From: Budorcas taxicolor | Lineage: Eukaryota; Chordata; Mammalia; Artiodactyla; Bovidae | Length of the DNA stretch: 64,000 nucleotides | Assembly (NCBI RefSeq): GCF_023091745.1 | Contig: NC_068913.1 | Span: 34,044,501 to 34,108,500 of the forward strand | Direction: 5' to 3' | Shown: piece by piece, positions 36,560-48,894 of the stretch | Layout of the letters: each line of letters opens with the position of its first letter | Numbering within the stretch: the first letter of the stretch is position 1 | Translations under genes and position numbers: made by a program | Notes under the pieces: generated by a model | Told to the model about the DNA's origin: nothing | The model's database searches: none | What the model saw: the letters and a program-made list of their open reading frames with translations, nothing else

Positions 36560-36727
36560 TTAATTATATATTTATTTTTGGCTGTGCGGGTCTTAGTTGT
36601 GGCATGGGGACTCTCAGGTTGAGGGGTGCTGGTTCAGTAGCCCTGAGACATGTGGGATCTTAGTTCTCTGACTATTTAAACCTTGTCCCCTGCACTGGAA
36701 CACCACTGGACCACCAGGGAAGTTCCC
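36560..36727 (-). mobile_element. CHR-type SINE
   Basis: Antisense, GGCTGTGCGGGTCTTAGTTG to GACCACCAGGGAAGTTCC. Confidence 0.8.
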
Positions 36728-36793
36728 TAACTAGTCTTTTTTAACTCAGATGTTTCTATAAATCTTCATAGTCAAAACTCCCAAATCTGTCGG

Positions 36794-36965
36794 CTGCTGC
36801 TGCTGCTAAGTCGCTTCAGTCGTGTCCGACTTTGTGCGACCCCATAGACGGCAGCCCACGCGGCTTCCCCGTCTCTGGGATTCTCCAGGCAAGAACACTG
36901 GAGTGGGTTGCCATTTCCTTCTCCAATGCAGGAAAGTGAAAAGTGAAAGTGAAGTCGCTCAATCG
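36794..36965 (-). mobile_element. BOV-A2 part fused to a BovB end
   Basis: One full antisense BOV-A monomer and the start of the second (GTGAAAGTGAAGTCGCTCA), passing directly into BovB sequence without the usual GAACT tail. See the related finding. Confidence 0.75.
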
Positions 36966-37725
36966 TGTCCGACTCTTTGCGACCCCATGAATTGCAGCAC
37001 GCCAGGCCTCCCTGTCGGAGAAGGCAATGGCACCCCACTCCAGTACTCTTGCCTGGAAAATCTCATGGCTGGAGGAGCCTGGTAGGCTGCAGTCCATGGG
37101 GTCGCTAAGAGTCAGACACGACTGAGCGACCTCACTTTCACTTTTATGCATTGGAGAAGGAAATGGCAAGCCACTCCAGTATTCTTGCCTGGAGAATCCC
37201 AGGGACTGGGGAGCCTGGCGGGCTGCCGTCTATGGGGTCGCACAGAACCGGACACGACTGAAGCGACTTAGCAGCAGCAGCAGCAGCAGGCCTCCCTGTC
37301 CATCACCAACTCCCGGAATTCACTCAAACTCACGTCCATCGAGTCGGTGATGCCATCAAGCCATCTCATCCTCGGTCGTCCCCTTCTCCTCCTGCCCCCA
37401 ATCCCTCCCGGCATCAGAATCTTTTCCAATGAGTCAGCCCTTCGCATCAGGTGGCCAAAGTACTGGAGTTTCAGCTTTAGTATCATTCCTTCCAAAGAAC
37501 ACCCAGGACTGATCTCCTTTAGAATGGACTGGTTGGATCTCCTTGCAGTCCAAGGGACTCTCAAGAGTCTTCTCCAGCACCACAGTTCAAAAGCATCAAT
37601 TCTTCAGTGCTCAGCTTTCTTCACAGTCCAACTCTCACATCCATGCATGAGCACAGGAAAAACCATAGCCTTGACTAGACCGACCTTTGTTAGCAAAGTA
37701 ATGTCTCTGCTTTTGAATACTTGGT
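36966..37725 (-). mobile_element. BovB LINE 3' end, split by a BOV-A2
   Basis: Antisense BovB. The part before 37016 and the part from 37288 on are continuous once the BOV-A2 is removed. Frames at 37268-37787 derive from it. Confidence 0.88.
37017..37287 (+). mobile_element. BOV-A2 SINE inserted in BovB
   Basis: Sense dimer with a (CAG)n end, flanked by the perfect 13-bp target duplication AGGCCTCCCTGTC at 37004-37016 and 37288-37300. Confidence 0.93.
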
Positions 37726-37977
37726 TTCAAATCGTGGTGATACTTTCTGAGATGACTTTGAGCCTTATTTGCATTTTGCATTTTTAAAATTAGTTTCCTC
37801 ATAAAACTTTTTTTCCCCATAATACTTTGTGATGAAAGGTTGATGTGAACCTTCAACCACAGTTCTATGTTAGGAAAGGTAATTGAAGAACATTATTAAG
37901 ATTTCTACCCCTGGTCTAGATTTCAAGACTTGACTGTGTCTGCTGTTGATAGAGCTAACCATATATACTATCTGCTT

Positions 37978-38216
37978 TAAATTTTTATTTATATTTTTGG
38001 CTGCTCTGGATATTCTTTGCTCCTTGGGCTTTCTCTAGTTGCCAAGAGCAGGGCTACTCAAGCACGGCCTCTAGGGCTCGTGGGCTTCCGTAGTTGTGGC
38101 ACAGGACCATAATTGCTCAGCATACTGTGGAATCACCCTGGACCAGAGATTGATCCGGTGGCATGTTCCTTGCATTGGCAGGTGGATTCTTCACCACTGG
38201 CCCACCAGGGAAATCT
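37978..38216 (-). mobile_element. CHR-type SINE, long copy
   Basis: Antisense copy of about 240 bp, ending GGCCCACCAGGGAAATC. Confidence 0.8.
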
Positions 38217-38224
38217 TATAACAT

Positions 38225-39370
38225 TGGCTTTGTAAAAAAAATTTATTGAAATATAGTTGATTTATAACATTGTGTTAGTTTCAGGTGTACAATAAAGTGA
38301 TTCAGTTATCTATGTATATATAAAATTCATTTTTTACAATCTCTTCCATTATAGGTGTTTATAAGCTATTGAGTATAGTCTCCTGTGCTATACAGTAGGT
38401 CCTTAATGGTTATCTATTGTATATATAGTAGTGTGTATATTTCGGAGAAGGCAATGGCACCCCACTCCAGTACTCTTGCCTGGAATATCCCATGGACGGA
38501 GGAGCCTGGTAGGCTGCAGTCCATGGGGTCACTAGGAGTCGGACACGACTGAGGGACTTCACTTTCACTTTTCACTTTCATGCATTGGAGAAGGAAATGG
38601 CAACCCACTCCAGTGTTCTCGCCTGGAGAATCCCAGGGATGGGGGAGCCTGGTGGGCTGCCATCTCTGGGGTTGCACAGAGTCGGACACGACTGAAGTGA
38701 ATTAGCAGTAGCAGCAGTGTGTGTATTTTAATCCCAAACTCCCAATTTATCCTCCACCTTTTCCCTCTGGAGCTATGAATTACCAAACTGTATGACTGTG
38801 AGTCTATTTCTGTTTTATAAATAACTTTATTTGTATTAATCTCATTTTCTAGATTCCACATATAAGCGATATTATATATTTATCTTTCTCCATCTAGCTT
38901 ACCCGATAACCTCTGAGTCCATCCATATTATTGCAAATAGCACTATTCCATTCTTTGTTTTTAATTTTAAATTTATTTTTTAATTGAAGGATAATTGCTT
39001 TACAGAGTTATGTCCACTGTGTGTGTATATATACATACAATACATATATATAAATATATGTATGTTGTTTAGTCACTAAGTTGTATGTATATATATATAC
39101 ATATATCTATATCACATCTTTATCCATTCACCTGTCAATGGACAGGTTGCTTTCATGTCTTGGGTATTGAAAGTAGTGCTACAGTGAACATTGGGGTGCA
39201 TGAATCTTTGCAAATTATGATTTTCTCTGGATATATGCCCAGGAATGAGATTGCTGGATCATATGGTAGTTCTATTTTTAATTTTTAAAGAAACCTCCAA
39301 ACTCTCCACCAACAGTGTAGGAGGGTTGCTTTTTCTCCACATCCTCCCCAGCATTTATTAGTTGTAGACT
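38225..39370 (-). mobile_element. L1 LINE 3' region, antisense, with BOV-A2 inside
   Basis: Reads as the complement of L1 ORF2 end and 3'UTR (TTTCAGGTGTACAATAAAGT; CACCAACAGTGTAGGAGGGT). Split by the BOV-A2 at 38444-38718 and by AT-rich microsatellite at 39017-39110. No intact frame. Confidence 0.8.
38444..38718 (+). mobile_element. BOV-A2 SINE inserted in L1
   Basis: Sense dimer with near-perfect target duplication GTGTGTATATTTC/GTGTGTATTTT. Confidence 0.9.
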
Positions 39371-39374
39371 TAAA

Positions 39375-39535
39375 AAAGTATTTATCCACCTACTTGGCTG
39401 TGTCGGGTCTCAGTTGTGGCACATGGGCTCAGTAGTTGTGGCCCAGGGGCTTAGTAGCTCCACAGCACATGGGATCATAGTTCCCTGACCAGGGATCAAA
39501 CTCTCATCCCCTACCATGCAAGGCGGACTCTAAAG
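39375..39535 (-). mobile_element. CHR-type SINE
   Basis: Antisense, ends AAGGCGGACTCTAAAGCCA. Confidence 0.75.
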
Positions 39536-39619
39536 CCATTTTTTGATTGAGTTGTTTGTTTATAACATCTACTTTTAAAAAAGATAGATGCAATAGGCCA
39601 GATACCATTTGAACCTCCT

Positions 39620-39731
39620 TTCACTGGGTCTTGTTGCAGCATGTGGGATCTAGTTCTCTGACCAGGAGTCAAACCAGGGCCCCTTCCACTGGAAGTGTGG
39701 GGTCTCAGACCCTGGACCACCAGAGAAGTCC
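39620..39731 (-). mobile_element. CHR-type SINE
   Basis: Antisense, GCAGCATGTGGGATCTAGTT to CCACCAGAGAAGTCCC. Confidence 0.78.
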
Positions 39732-40639
39732 CTCAGTCAATCTTAGTACCATTAAAAGTGAGGCACTTCTTGATGTGATCAAGTAAGAACTACGAAGCAC
39801 CTTCTTTAAGTATTCATGATTCCTTCAAATTCAACTCAAATCTGATTAAGGCTTAGATCTAACCAGCAATTTATATGAAATATAGGTGATAGACAAATAT
39901 GTTTTAAAAAACTGACCAAACACCAAGAAGAAGTAATCAGGTTTCATAGGACAAATAACCTGATTTCCCCAACAAATTAAATAAATTTAAAAAGAAGGGT
40001 ATAAGAGGAAGGTGGGCTATCAAAAAGTAAGTCTTAAGAGACATAATCAAATATGTGCCTCATGATTTTGATTCAAACCAACTGATTCAAGACACCAAAA
40101 TTTGAATTAAGCCTGGGAATTTGATCATTTTCAGGAATTAATATTAGCAGATGTAATAATGTTAAGGTGGATATGTTTAAAGAAAAAACATCTTTACCAT
40201 AAAATGACATCTTGGACTTGCTTTAAATTATTCCAGAAAGAACCCAAATAAATAAATATATATTGTGAATATAATGAGGATACTTACTGTTAAAATTGGG
40301 TAATGGATATGTAAGAGGTCATGATGGAAACAAACAGGTTTTTTGTTTAAATTTTCCATAATAGTTTTTTAAAAAAAATATTGCAAGAAACTGCTTTTCT
40401 TGTGTCACATTATACTGATACAGAAAGCACTTTCAAAAGAAAAAGTCAAAAACTGTTTTCACAACTTTACAATAAATAACATTTCAGAGACAGTATTTTG
40501 AAGGGTAATAATTATTTGAACAAAGTTCTATTTTTCTCTTTTCATTTTGAAATAATTTCAAGCTTATTGTTTTTTAAAGTTGTAAAAATAGTACAAAGAA
40601 TTCTCTTCACTCAGCTTCCTCAAGTGTTTTTGTGTTGCA
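39732..40639. other. Intergenic, nothing recognised
   Basis: AT-rich with no clear repeat or gene. Confidence 0.4.
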
Positions 40640-41112
40640 TATTGTTTTTGTCCATTTGCTAAGTCTAGTCTGACTCTTTGCAACCTCATGGGCTGTAGCA
40701 CACCAGACTCCTTTGTCCTCCACTATCTTCTGGAATGTGCTCAAATTCACTGAGTTGGTGATACTATCTAACCATCTCATCCTCTGCCATCCCCTTCTCC
40801 TTTTGCCTTCAATCTTTCCCGGCATCAGGGTCTTTTCCAGTGAGTTGGCTGTTTGCATCAGGTGGCCAAAGTACTGGAGCTTCAGCGTCAGCAACAGTCC
40901 TTCCAATATGTAAGTATTCAGGGTTGATTTTCTTTAGGATTGACTAGTTTGAATCTCCTTGCAGTCCAAAGGACTCTCGAGAGTATTCTCTAGCACCACA
41001 GTTCAAAAGCATCAATTCTTTGGTGCTCAGCCTTCTTTGTGGTCCAACTGTCACATCTGTACATGACTACTGGAAAAACTATAGCTTTCCTATACAGACC
41101 TTTGTGGGTATA
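40640..41112 (-). mobile_element. BovB LINE 3' part
   Basis: Antisense, older and more diverged than the other BovB copies; the frame at 40607-40906 derives from it. Confidence 0.85.
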
Positions 41113-41129
41113 ATCATCAAAACCAGGAA

Positions 41130-41930
41130 TTTACATACTACTGACTAATCTGCAGACTTTATTCAAATTTCATTAATTGTCCTACTGGTCACCCTTTTCT
41201 GGGCAAAGATCTAATCTAGGATTATGCACTGCATTTAATTGTCATTTCCCTTTAATCTGGATAGCTTCTAAGTCCTTGTCTTTCACCTAAAGTCATTGAA
41301 AGTTTTGAAGAATACTGGTCAGCTGTTCTATAAACATACCTCAAATTGGGTTTGTCTGACATTTTTTTCTGATTAAATCAGTGTTACACATTTTGGCAAG
41401 AGTATCACAGAAATGATGCTGCATTCATCTCAGTGTATCATATCTAAAGGTTCATAATGTCATATGTCTTGTTACTGGTGATGTTAACTTCAATTACTGT
41501 TTATCAAATAGTAGTTGCTGGATTTCCCCACTGTAAAGTTACTTTGTTTCTTTTAGTAGTGAAAAAGTATCTTGTGGGGAGATTTTTTTTGAGACTCTGT
41601 AAATATTCTCCTTCTCAATACTTTCTTGCCAGCAACAAGAATTACCCTACCACTTGTCAAACAGTGGTTTTATATTTCCATCATTTCTTCTACATTTATT
41701 AATTGGAATTCTATTCTAAGGAAAACCTTTCTATCTTCTCTCATTATTCTTCTCCCATTATTTCTCTCTTCTCAATTATTCATTTTTATCAATATGGGCT
41801 CATGGATATTTATTTCATTCTATGTGTTCTAATTCATTGGTATCATTTTGTTGCTCAAATTGTCCTCGATTTGTCCATGAAGAGTCTCTCTAACTCTCTG
41901 TTTGAGTTAGTTTAAAATTTTAAATTTTTT
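41130..41930 (-). mobile_element. Old L1M-type remnant (tentative)
   Basis: Antisense old-L1-like phrases (TTACTGGTGATGTTAACTTC, CCCCACTGTAAAGTTACTTT) related to 12.96-13.44 kb. Small frames at 41457-41915 show no domain. Confidence 0.45.
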
Positions 41931-41959
41931 TATGTTTAAACATATGTATGTTTAAACAG

Positions 41960-42600
41960 ATATGTTTATGTCTGTTTATATCTCTTTTCCATTTTCCTGT
42001 TGGATTTGTCCCTCAATTTTGAAGAGTTTTTAATGTATTACGACATTGCCCTTTTATCTGTGATGTATGTTATAAGAATTTTCTCATAGTTTGTGAGTTG
42101 CCTTTTGGTTTTGCTTATGGCATTTTTTGCATACAGTTGTTTTACCTACAGTTGTTTACATGTCGGATTTGTTCATTTATTATTGCTTTTGATTTTAAAT
42201 CATAGGAAACCTTACACTGAGGTTAAAGGAGAATTTACTCATGTTTTCTTGCAACAGTTATGTAGTTTCATAAGTTATATTTAGGTTCTTGATCCATTTT
42301 GAGTTTATTCTCATGTATGATGTGACATATAGCTTTTTCCAGATAGCTACCCAGTTGTCCCAGCAATGTTTATTAAAAACCTCATCTTTGCTGCAATGAT
42401 GTAAGATTACACCTTTATTATATGCTAAATTTCCTTATGCATTTAATTTTATTGCTGCATTTTCTATTCTGTTTGCTTAGTCTTTTTGTCTATTCATGCA
42501 TCAGTACCACACTGTTTTAATTATAAACACTTTTAAGTTTTAATGACTGATAGGGCAAGTCCCCTTCTTATACATTTTTATGTTTTTTTTAACTTAGCCT
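41960..42600 (-). mobile_element. L1 ORF2 fragment, antisense
   Basis: Complement of L1 endonuclease/RT-side text (GATCCATTTTGAGTTTATTC; CATCAGTACCACACTGTTTT). Decayed. Confidence 0.75.
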
Positions 42601-42639
42601 GATTACTTAACAGCCACAGTCTTTTTTATGGGGAAATTA

Positions 42640-42868
42640 TACCTTTTAAAAATATTTTATTTAGTTATTTTTTTTTGGCTGTGCTGGGTTTTTGTTGCTG
42701 TGTGCAGGCTTTTGTCTAGCTGTGGCGAGCAGGGGCTACTCCCTAGTTGCAGTGCTCAGTAGTTCTCATTGCAGCTTGCCGGCTCTAGAGCCCAGGCTCA
42801 ATTGCTGTGGCCCCCGGGCTTAGTTGCTCTGTGTCATGTGGGATCTTCCTGGCTCAGGGATAAATGGT
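42640..42868 (-). mobile_element. CHR-type SINE, long copy
   Basis: Antisense, GGCTGTGCTGGGTTTTTGTT head of the reverse copy. Confidence 0.8.
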
Positions 42869-42883
42869 ACCTTTTTATTGCTG

Positions 42884-43153
42884 CTGCTGCTGCTAAGTTG
42901 CTTCAGTCGTGTCTGACTCTGTGCAACCCCAGAGACGGCAGCCCACCAGGCTCCCCCATCCCTGGGATTCTCCAGGCAAGAACACTGGAGTGGGTTGCCA
43001 TTTCCTTCTCAATGCATGAAAGTGAAAAGTGAAAGTGAAGTCGCTCAGTCACGTCCGACTCCTAGCGACCCCATGGACTGCAGCCCACCAGACTCTTCAG
43101 TCCATGGGATTTTCCGGCAAGGGTACTGGAGTGGGGTGGCATTGCCTTCTCCA
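42884..43153 (-). mobile_element. BOV-A2 SINE
   Basis: Antisense dimer with a GCT-repeat side and perfect target duplication TTTTATTGCTG at 42873-42883 and 43154-43164. Confidence 0.92.
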
Positions 43154-43164
43154 TTTTATTGCTG

Positions 43165-43604
43165 ACTTTCCAACAAAGGAAAAGAGCAGTCTTCCTAGTT
43201 CTCTCTTTATTATCATTACCGTGATAGCATTTCTACCATCATCATGATGTCATCCACATCAGCTGTACTATCTATGTACTAACCATTTTATGCACATTTT
43301 GTCATTAAAAAAGCATCAGTACTCAGGTAGATTTTGGGAGAAATTGAAAATATGTTAAGTATCTTTTCCCTCCCCAAGCTCACCTTCTCATTCTTAGCAT
43401 GTGAGGAGGTTTTGGTTATTTGAATCTAATTGCCCTGTTCATATCTGTATTCATGGGAGTTTAGAAGAGAATCCTTTTTGATCAGACATGCTAGAAATAG
43501 ATGGTATCTCCAGTTTCTTCATTTTAAATGCAGACATGAAGGCTCAGGGAAGGGAAGTCACTTACATCAATAGAGAGAGATGGAAACAAGTTTAGAAATA
43601 ATCT
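43165..43604. other. Intergenic, possible MIR piece near 43.52 kb
   Basis: GCAGACATGAAGGCTCAGGG resembles part of a MIR; otherwise unassigned. Confidence 0.35.
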
Positions 43605-43612
43605 AATCCAAT

Positions 43613-44256
43613 ATTATGGCAAATAGATGGTGAAACAGTGGAAACAGTGGCTGACTTTATTTTGGGGGGCTCCAAAATCACTGCAAATGGCGATTGCAGC
43701 CATGAAATTAAAAGACGCTTACTCTTTGGAAGGAAAGTTATGACCAACCTAGACAGCATATTCAAAAGCAGAGACATTAACTTTGTCAACAAAGGTCTGT
43801 GTAGTCAAGGCTATAGTTTTTCCAGTAGTCATGTATGGACGTGAGAGTTGGACTATAAAGAAAGCTGAGGGGAGAAGAATTGATGCTTTTGAACTGTGGT
43901 GTTGGAGGAGACTGTTGAGAGTCCCTTAGACTGCAAGGAGATCCAACCAGTCCATCCTAAAGGAAATCAGTCCTGGGTGTTCATAGAAAGGACTGATGTT
44001 GAAGCTGAAACTCCAGTACTTTGGGCACCTGATGGGAAGAGTTGACTCACTGGAAAAGACTCTGATGCTGGGAGGGATTGGGGGCAGGAGGAGAAGGGGA
44101 CTACAGAGGATGAGATGACTGGATGGCATCACCAACTCAATGGACATGAGTTTGGGTAAACTCTGGGAGTTGGTGATGGACAGGGAGGCCCAGCATGTTG
44201 AGGCTCATGGGGTTGCAGAGTTGGACACGACTGAGCGACTGAACTGAACTGAACTG
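43613..44256 (+). mobile_element. BovB LINE 3' part with target duplication
   Basis: Sense, flanked by AATCCAAT at 43605-43612 and 44257-44264. Frames are broken by stops; tail GAACTGAACTGAACTG. Confidence 0.92.
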
Positions 44257-44319
44257 AATCCAATTTCTTGATTTTACAGAGGCAGAAGTTTGAGTGACCC
44301 ACCCAAGGTCTTATAGCAA

Positions 44320-44560
44320 TAATAATACTGGTGGGTCCTCACCATGTATCAGGCACTATTCTAAGAAATCAATATAGTTTATCTCGCTTATTACTCACAG
44401 CAACCTGAAGAATTATTAATATTATTACCTCCAGTTTGTAGATAAGAAAACTGAGGCTGAAAGTAGTAGAGTAATTTGTTCAAGGTGAGCCAGCCAGCTG
44501 GCACAAGGCAGAGTTGGGATTTAAACTTCAGTGGGCTAACCACTAGACTCCAGTGCCCCC
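44320..44560 (+). mobile_element. MIR SINE
   Basis: Core GATAAGAAAACTGAGGCTGA and GGCAGAGTTGGGATTTAAAC, typical of mammalian-wide MIR. Confidence 0.85.
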
Positions 44561-44564
44561 AGCA

Positions 44565-45332
44565 ATCCTCTGGCATTGCAGATACAGAGCTCAAATGAGC
44601 AGACCCAAGGTTAGTGTTCAATCACTCAAAACTTGCTTATTTTAACCAAGAACTAACGTTGAGATCATACAAAACTTTTCCATAAAAGCAAAAGCAAACA
44701 CACAACATAGTTTATATTGTTTTAACAGTGCAGCAGGACTGTCCAAAAAGTTCATTATCTTGCAGTGATAGTTTTTTTTCAACATACAAAGTTTTACTTT
44801 GCTTTAAACATCCACACAAAAAAGAGAGACTAGTATAATGCTGAAGTGTTTTAAATTAAATTGAAATGCTCTGATATTGCATAACTGTTTCAACATGTGT
44901 ATCTTAAAAAATGACTTTTCTTATATAACTGCAATATTATTTCCTACAATATCATTATCACACCTAAAATTAAAAATTTGCCTAATACTACCTAATAGTC
45001 CATTCTTGAATTTCTGCTATTGTCTTAAAACTCTTAAAAAATTTTTTTAAAGTTTGGGTCTAATCAAGCACCAAGATCGCTTTTTCTCATTTTATCTTTA
45101 GTCTCCTATTTAGAATGATCTAATTTTTCTTACCCTCTCTTTTTCTTTCTCCCTTACTTCCTTCCTTCCTCTCTATCCCATGCCCTGCCTGCCACCCCGA
45201 TCCCCACCCCCGCCGACACCTCTCTATTTCTTTTTTTTAAGTGACATTCACTTGTTAGAGAGACCTGGCCTGCAGACCTGTGCTAAGTCCATCTTTTTAG
45301 GTGTATCTGTTTCCTCATAATGTCCTTTAATT
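44565..45332. other. Intergenic with pyrimidine-rich stretch
   Basis: A CT/CCTT-rich tract lies at about 45120-45215; no gene or clear element. Confidence 0.45.
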
Positions 45333-45446
45333 GGAGGAGGAAATGGCAACCCACTCCAGTATTCTTGCCTGGAAAATCCCATGGACAAAGGAGCCTGGCA
45401 GGCTACAGTCCATGAGATTGCAAAAGAGTGCGACATGACTCATCAA
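45333..45446 (+). mobile_element. Bov-tA SINE, truncated
   Basis: Only the 3' half (GGAGGAAATGGCAACCCACT to GCGACATGACT). Confidence 0.75.
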
Positions 45447-45476
45447 ATAAAAAACAAACAGCAATGTCATCTAATG

Positions 45477-45620
45477 GGACTTTCCTGGTGGTCCGGTGGC
45501 TAAGACTCCACCCTTAAAAGGCAGGGGCCCCGGCATGGATCCCTGGTTAGGGAACCAGATCCTATGTGCTGCCCCTAAGACCCAGTGCAGCCAAATAAAT
45601 AACTAAAAATAAACACTGAA
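45477..45620 (+). mobile_element. CHR-type SINE
   Basis: Sense, GGGACTTTCCTGGTGGTCCG with A-rich tail. Confidence 0.8.
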
Positions 45621-46479
45621 AAAATAATAATGTCATTTAATTTGCTCCTGTATTCTCTATACTTCCTAATTTTTAATGGCTTGATTAGATTCAACTTAAA
45701 TATTTTTGGCAAGATTATTTCATGGGTGAAGCAGTATGTTATATATCAGAAGCAACATGGTGTCAAGTCATCCCATGAGCATTGACACCAAGACAAATCA
45801 CTGAGTCAAGGTTTTGATACACAGATCCCTCCTCTACAGAACCACATTCTACCATTTTGATCAGCAAGCAGCCAGGGATTGATATCTCCACACCATCCAA
45901 ATATATAATTTCCCATCATCACTTCATGTAATGGGCTCAGTATCCATTGGAAATCCTTGCCTATATCAATCATTTTATTCAAAATGGTGACTTTCCCCCT
46001 CCATCTTATCTCTATGCTTACCAGCTGACAATGTTCTGATAAAATGATAGCTTTTTTCTCTTTTGAGTTTTAATTCATTAAAAAAAATTTTTTTTCTAAT
46101 AAAGATCTTTAGAAAGAACTTTCTTCATAAACTGTAAATTGACTACTCTGAAATATATTTCCTACTAAAAGGATAAATGCTTAATTTTTTACCTTTAATT
46201 GTCAATTTCAGAGTAAAATGTTGATATAAGTCACTTCCAGAAGTGGCACATGAGGCTTTTCAATGATAGAAATGAAAGGGATTTCTACTTGCAGTGCTTT
46301 TCCACTGAGATGCATTTTATCACCTAGGGAGCTCATAGCAGGTCACTGCCGGATTAACCTATAACAGTTTAGCCAGTTCTGAGGAACTAGATTTTAACAT
46401 TGACAAGTAAAAGAAAGGTCAGTATCAATCAGGAAAAGTTAGGTAAATGAGATTAAAAAAAAAGAGATAAATTAAAAAA
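45621..46479. other. Intergenic, nothing recognised
   Basis: AT-rich, unassigned. Confidence 0.4.
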
Positions 46480-47070
46480 AATTGAAGTATAGTTGATTTA
46501 CAAAGTTGTGTTAACTTCAGGTGTACAGCAAAGTGACTCAGTTTTATTTATACAAGTACATATATGGGCTTCTCTGGCAGCTTAGTTGGTAAAGAATCTG
46601 TCTGCAATGCAGGAGACCCTGGTTCAATTCCTGGGTCGGGAAGATCCCCTGAAGAAGAGAGAGGCCACCCACTCCAGTATTTGGCTTCTCTGGTGACTCA
46701 GTTGGTAAAGAATCCACCTGCAATGCGGGAGGAGACCTGGGTTCCATCCCCAGGTTGCGAAGATCCCCCTGAAGGAAGGCATGGCTACCCACTCCAGTAT
46801 TCTTGCCTGGAGAATCCTCACGGACAGAGGGACCTGGCGGGCTGTAGTCCGTTGGGTCGCAAAAAGTCAGACACAACTGAGCGACTAAGCACAGCACATG
46901 AACATATATATATGTTTACTTTTTTCAGATTATTTTCCATTATAGGCTACTATAAAATATTGAATATAGTTCTCTGTGTTATATGGTAGGTCCTTGTTGT
47001 TTATCTTTTTTATACATAACAGTATGTATATGTTAAATCCAAAACTCTCAATTTATCCCTCCCCCCAAAA
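46480..47070 (-). mobile_element. L1 3' region, antisense, split by two SINEs
   Basis: CTTCAGGTGTACAGCAAAGT before the break and GTTCTCTGTGTTATATGGTA after it are collinear with 38.25-38.42 kb. Confidence 0.75.
46565..46893 (+). mobile_element. Two Bov-tA SINEs in tandem inside L1
   Basis: 46565-46680 is a 5' half; 46681-46893 is a near-full copy in the same direction. Frames at 46544-46989 come from them. Confidence 0.85.
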
Positions 47071-47084
47071 TTTTTAAAATTTTC

Positions 47085-48196
47085 TGTGTCAGAGGACATA
47101 CATTATCAACAGAGTGAAAATACAAATCACAGAATAGGAGAAAGTATCTGCTAGAGTTTAGTATCTAGCGTATATAAAAACTCTTACAACTCAACAAGAA
47201 AAGAAACCCAAATGATTCAATTTGAAAATAGGCAAAGGTCCTGAATAGTCATTTCTCCAAAGAAAATATATAAATGGCCAATAAGCTCATGAAAAGATGC
47301 TGAACTTTATGTGTCATTAGGGAAATGAAAATGGAAACTACAAGATACCACTTATATCCACTCAGATGGTTAGTAATTTTTTAAAACCATAACTATACTC
47401 CAATATAAAATAAAAGAACAGACAATCACAAGTGTTGACAAAAATGCAAAGAAATTGGACGTTGGAACTCTCATACATTGCTCATAGGAATGTAAAATGG
47501 TGCAGTTGATGTGGAAAACAGTTTGGCAGTTCCTCAAAAAGTTAAACAGAGAATTTCTGTATGAGTCAGAAATGCCACTTCTAGGTATATACCCAAGAGA
47601 ATTGAGAACGTGAGTTCACACAAAAACTTGTACACAAACAGTTATAGAAGCATTGTTCATAAACAGCCAAAAGGTTAAAACAATACAAATGTCTGTCAGC
47701 TGATGAGTGGATAAAGAAAATATGGTATATCACTACAATAGAATATTATTTGCTACAATATGGATGAGCCTTGAAATATTATATGAATTCAAAGAAGGAA
47801 AACATAAAACATCACAGATTTATGATTAATGTGAAATGCCGATGTAGGCAAATTCATGGAGACAGAAGGTAGATTAGTGATTGCCAGAGAATGAGGAGAA
47901 GGGGGAATTGGGGACTAACTGCTAATGGGTACAAAGTTTCTTTTTAGGGTGATGGAAATGTTCTGAAATTAGATAGTGGTAATGGTTATTGTGGACAGAG
48001 GAGACTGGCAGGCTATAGTCCATGGGGTTGCAGAGAGTTGAACACGACTGACAGCTGACAGCTAACTAAAATAATGGTTGTTACACAACAGAGAAAATAT
48101 ACCAAACCCACTGAATTGTATAAATCAGTGAATTTTATTTTATATGAAGTATTTCTCAAATTTTTAAATGCTAAAAGTGAAAAAAAAAAAAAAAAG
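47085..48196 (+). mobile_element. L1 LINE ORF2 end and 3' region, sense
   Basis: Sense L1 text (ATGCCACTTCTAGGTATATA; GGATAAAGAAAATATGGTAT) ending in an A run at 48181-48195. It lies head to head with the antisense piece at 46.5-47.07 kb. A Bov-tA scrap is at 48001-48065. Decayed. Confidence 0.8.
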
Positions 48197-48469
48197 AGGT
48201 CAACGAGAGAAAGCTAAACAAGCTATCTGGAATATGAAATCATTATGTTGACTCTTAGTCACTTTAAGTGGTTCCAAAATGATATCAGATGATATTGCCC
48301 CAATGAGGCAAAAATGAATCTGTGATAATTTTTTTTCTGTTTCAGTTTATTGCAGCAGTAAAAATGAAACAGGTGTTATAAACAAGCAATAGAAGGACAC
48401 TTTATAAAAACTATGATGATGTGTGACCTATTAAATGATATATAATCATTTATATATTTTTCTTTTTTT
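48197..48469. other. Intergenic, nothing recognised
   Basis: AT-rich, unassigned. Confidence 0.4.
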
Positions 48470-48612
48470 ATATTTTATTTAATTTATTTTTTTATCCTTT
48501 GGCTGCACTGCAGCATGTGGGATCTTAGTTCCCCAACCAGGGATCGAGGCTGCACCCTTCTGCATTGAAAGTACCGAGTCTTTAACCACAGAACCTTGAG
48601 GAAAATCCCTAT
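48470..48612 (-). mobile_element. CHR-type SINE
   Basis: Antisense, GCATGTGGGATCTTAGTTCC. Confidence 0.78.
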
Positions 48613-48749
48613 ATAAACTATTAATACAGATATATAAATATGAGTTTTAAACTGTGTTGTATATAACAATATCATTTATAACTTCAAAAATGGTAGTGGT
48701 GTGGTCACGTCTAAGAATATAACATATTAAAAAAAGACCAATCAGTATC

Positions 48750-48770
48750 CATACAAGCTTAGCTTGTATG
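48750..48770. repeat. 21-bp near-perfect palindrome
   Basis: Arms CATACAAGCT and AGCTTGTATG around a single T. Confidence 0.85.
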
Positions 48771-48894
48771 TACACAGAGTATCTCTGAAAGGGTGTAAGA
48801 GACCCTGATAACATTCTTTCCCTGAGGGTGGGGAACTGAAAGGCTTAGGTGAAGGGAGTCTTTTTACATAAACCTTTCAGTCCCTTCTTTTTTT

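Noticed and set aside
37265..37289. Clustered short CAG repeats as a coding or CRISPR-like array
   Set aside because: It is the variable 3' tail of a BOV-A2 SINE; no spaced direct repeats occur anywhere in the window.
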